Assembly (NCBI GenBank): GCA_016256075.1
Contig: SDVU01000214.1
Location: 1 to 17,230, forward strand
Length of the DNA stretch: 17,230 nt
Direction: 5' to 3'
From: Dictyocoela muelleri
Lineage: Eukaryota; Microsporidia
Shown one piece after another: positions 16,170 through 17,230 of this stretch. The position numbers were made by a program, and so were the translations under genes. Numbering within the stretch: position 1 is the first letter of the stretch; each line of letters starts with the position of its first letter. The notes beneath the pieces are model-generated. The model searched no databases. It was not told the origin of the DNA and saw only the letters and a list, made by a program, of their open reading frames with translations.

Positions 16170-17120
16170 AAAAAAATAAACCACCTTACAGTAAAAGAAA
16201 AACTTAAGATCTTAGATAATATCAGAAAATATTCAAAACACTTAAAAAATCCCACAAATCTTTTCTTTAAAATTAAAAAGTTTGTTTATATAAGACATTT
16301 AAAAATTAAATCAACAATGAAAATATTATAAGAGACTCTAATCTAAAAAATACCAAATGATTTAAAATATAAAAATATAAAACATATTCGAATTGATAAA
16401 ATTTTGTTATATCAAATTTGATTGTTGTGACTGCTGAAAAATTTGATAGTGATTTTATCAACAAGACAACGCTTTAAAAATTACAACAGAAATTCTTAGG
16501 TCAGAAATTATTGATAGTTTAAGAAAATTATAAAAAACTTAAAAGCTTAAAAGCTTCAAAAAGTTGGTTACAAAAGTTTCAAAAAATTCAAACATTAGTC
16601 TTAAGTCTTGCAATGGTGGAAGTTTTAAACAAGGTAAAAATAATTATAATGAATTTATTGATTTAAAACAAGTAAAGTTTGATTTTTTGGTGATAAAGAC
16701 GTGTTTAATTGTGACGAAACGGGATTATTCAATAGACTTGTACCATCTAAAAGTTTATTTTTGAAAGTTAAAAAAATGGTTTAAAGAAATATAAAGATAG
16801 GATAATCGTCTTCTTTGTTGTAATAAAAAAATTTTTTATTGTAAAATTAAAGAATCCATGAGTTTTTAATAACTTTCAAGTAATCATTTCTACTAATTTT
16901 CTCATATCAAAATGCTTAAATGAAAATTGTTGAATTTTATCTCTGGTTTTTATATATTAACCAATATTTTACATGTCAGCAATAAACGATTTTGTTATTC
17001 TTCGATGACTATCAATGCCACAAAATAACTTTTACTTAATCGAATCTGAAATAGGTTTTTTACAAAAAAATGCTACTTCAAGACTACAGCCGTTAGATGT
17101 GGGTATCAAAAAATTTTAGA
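16170..17120 (+). pseudogene. Broken pogo/Tigger-like (CENP-B-type DDE) transposase
   Basis: Near 16182-16250 the frame reads HLTVKEKLKILDNIRKYSKH, like the CENP-B N-terminal helix-turn-helix. Near 16557-16620, SWLQKFQK and then NISLKSCNGGS in another frame resemble the second DNA-binding domain and its WLxRFKKRHNIS motif. Near 16693-16750, KDVFNCDETGLFNRLVPSKS is diagnostic and carries the first catalytic aspartate. A degenerate DDYQCH segment near 17002 stands where VDNCxAH should be. Near 17070-17115, NATSRLQPLDVGIKKF matches the TSxLQPLDxGIIxNFK motif ahead of the last acidic residue. Many frameshifts and stops lie between, so it is an old, dead copy. Confidence 0.82.
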
Positions 17121-17230
17121 AACTAAGTTTTTTTCACTATCAATTATTGTTGTATTTTATTCTTCCATTATGTTATTCTTCCATTAACAAATTAAAAAGA
17201 AAAATTTAATTAAAATTTTTTTAATAATGA

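Larger units (their letters stand above)
15903..17230 (+). mobile_element. pogo/Tigger-like DNA transposon, broken, right end outside the window
   Basis: The left end is TA followed by CAGTGATCCCTC, which fits the TA target and CAGTnnTCCCTC-type terminus of pogo-like elements. A tandem repeat comes next, then CENP-B-like DNA-binding and DDE transposase remnants on the plus strand up to about 17150. The right terminus is not visible before the window ends. It interrupts SINE copy F. Confidence 0.7.

Overview
The window looks like a piece of a transposon-rich, very AT-rich microsporidian genome. Three things point there. First, each of the three candidate genes has a CCC or GGG triplet a few bases before its ATG, the start-context signal described for microsporidia. 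Second, untranslated regions look very short: a poly(A) signal 13 nt after one stop codon, and one overlapping the TERT stop codon. Third, the genes are intronless and eukaryotic (CCT alpha chaperonin, telomerase reverse transcriptase). Genus cannot be decided from sequence alone.

Layout. Positions 1-2200 hold a decayed Merlin (IS1016/IS1595-type) DNA transposon at 237-1967 with an 8-bp target duplication and compound palindromic terminal repeats, next to the end of a related short element (1-136). Positions 2200-3833 are AT-rich tandem repeats and a ~1 kb fold-back element whose ends (TAGTGATCC) resemble a pogo-type end seen later in the window. Positions 3835-5672 are a broken Mutator-like (MULE) transposon with FLYWCH and transposase remnants and hairpin-forming terminal repeats. 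From 5685 to 11400 a dispersed ~450-bp repeat with a tRNA-like head (candidate SINE) occurs in five copies around two genes: an unrecognised 141-aa ORF (6969-7394) and CCT1 (8226-9860). One copy is split by a 316-bp hAT-type element with an exact 8-bp duplication. A short Merlin derivative (11449-11782) lies just upstream of the TERT gene (11962-15024). A minisatellite runs through the TERT stop codon and on to 15287. The last 2 kb hold a sixth SINE fragment cut by a pogo/Tigger-like transposon (from 15903) whose transposase is broken.

The two recognisable genes are unrelated housekeeping functions (cytosolic protein folding; telomere maintenance), each with its own start signal. There is no sign of an operon or dedicated gene cluster. 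The most interesting content is (a) the candidate SINE family, (b) the nested transposon stratigraphy, with target duplications that can be read off directly, and (c) a TERT whose inter-motif linkers have been filled by in-frame minisatellites while all catalytic motifs remain.
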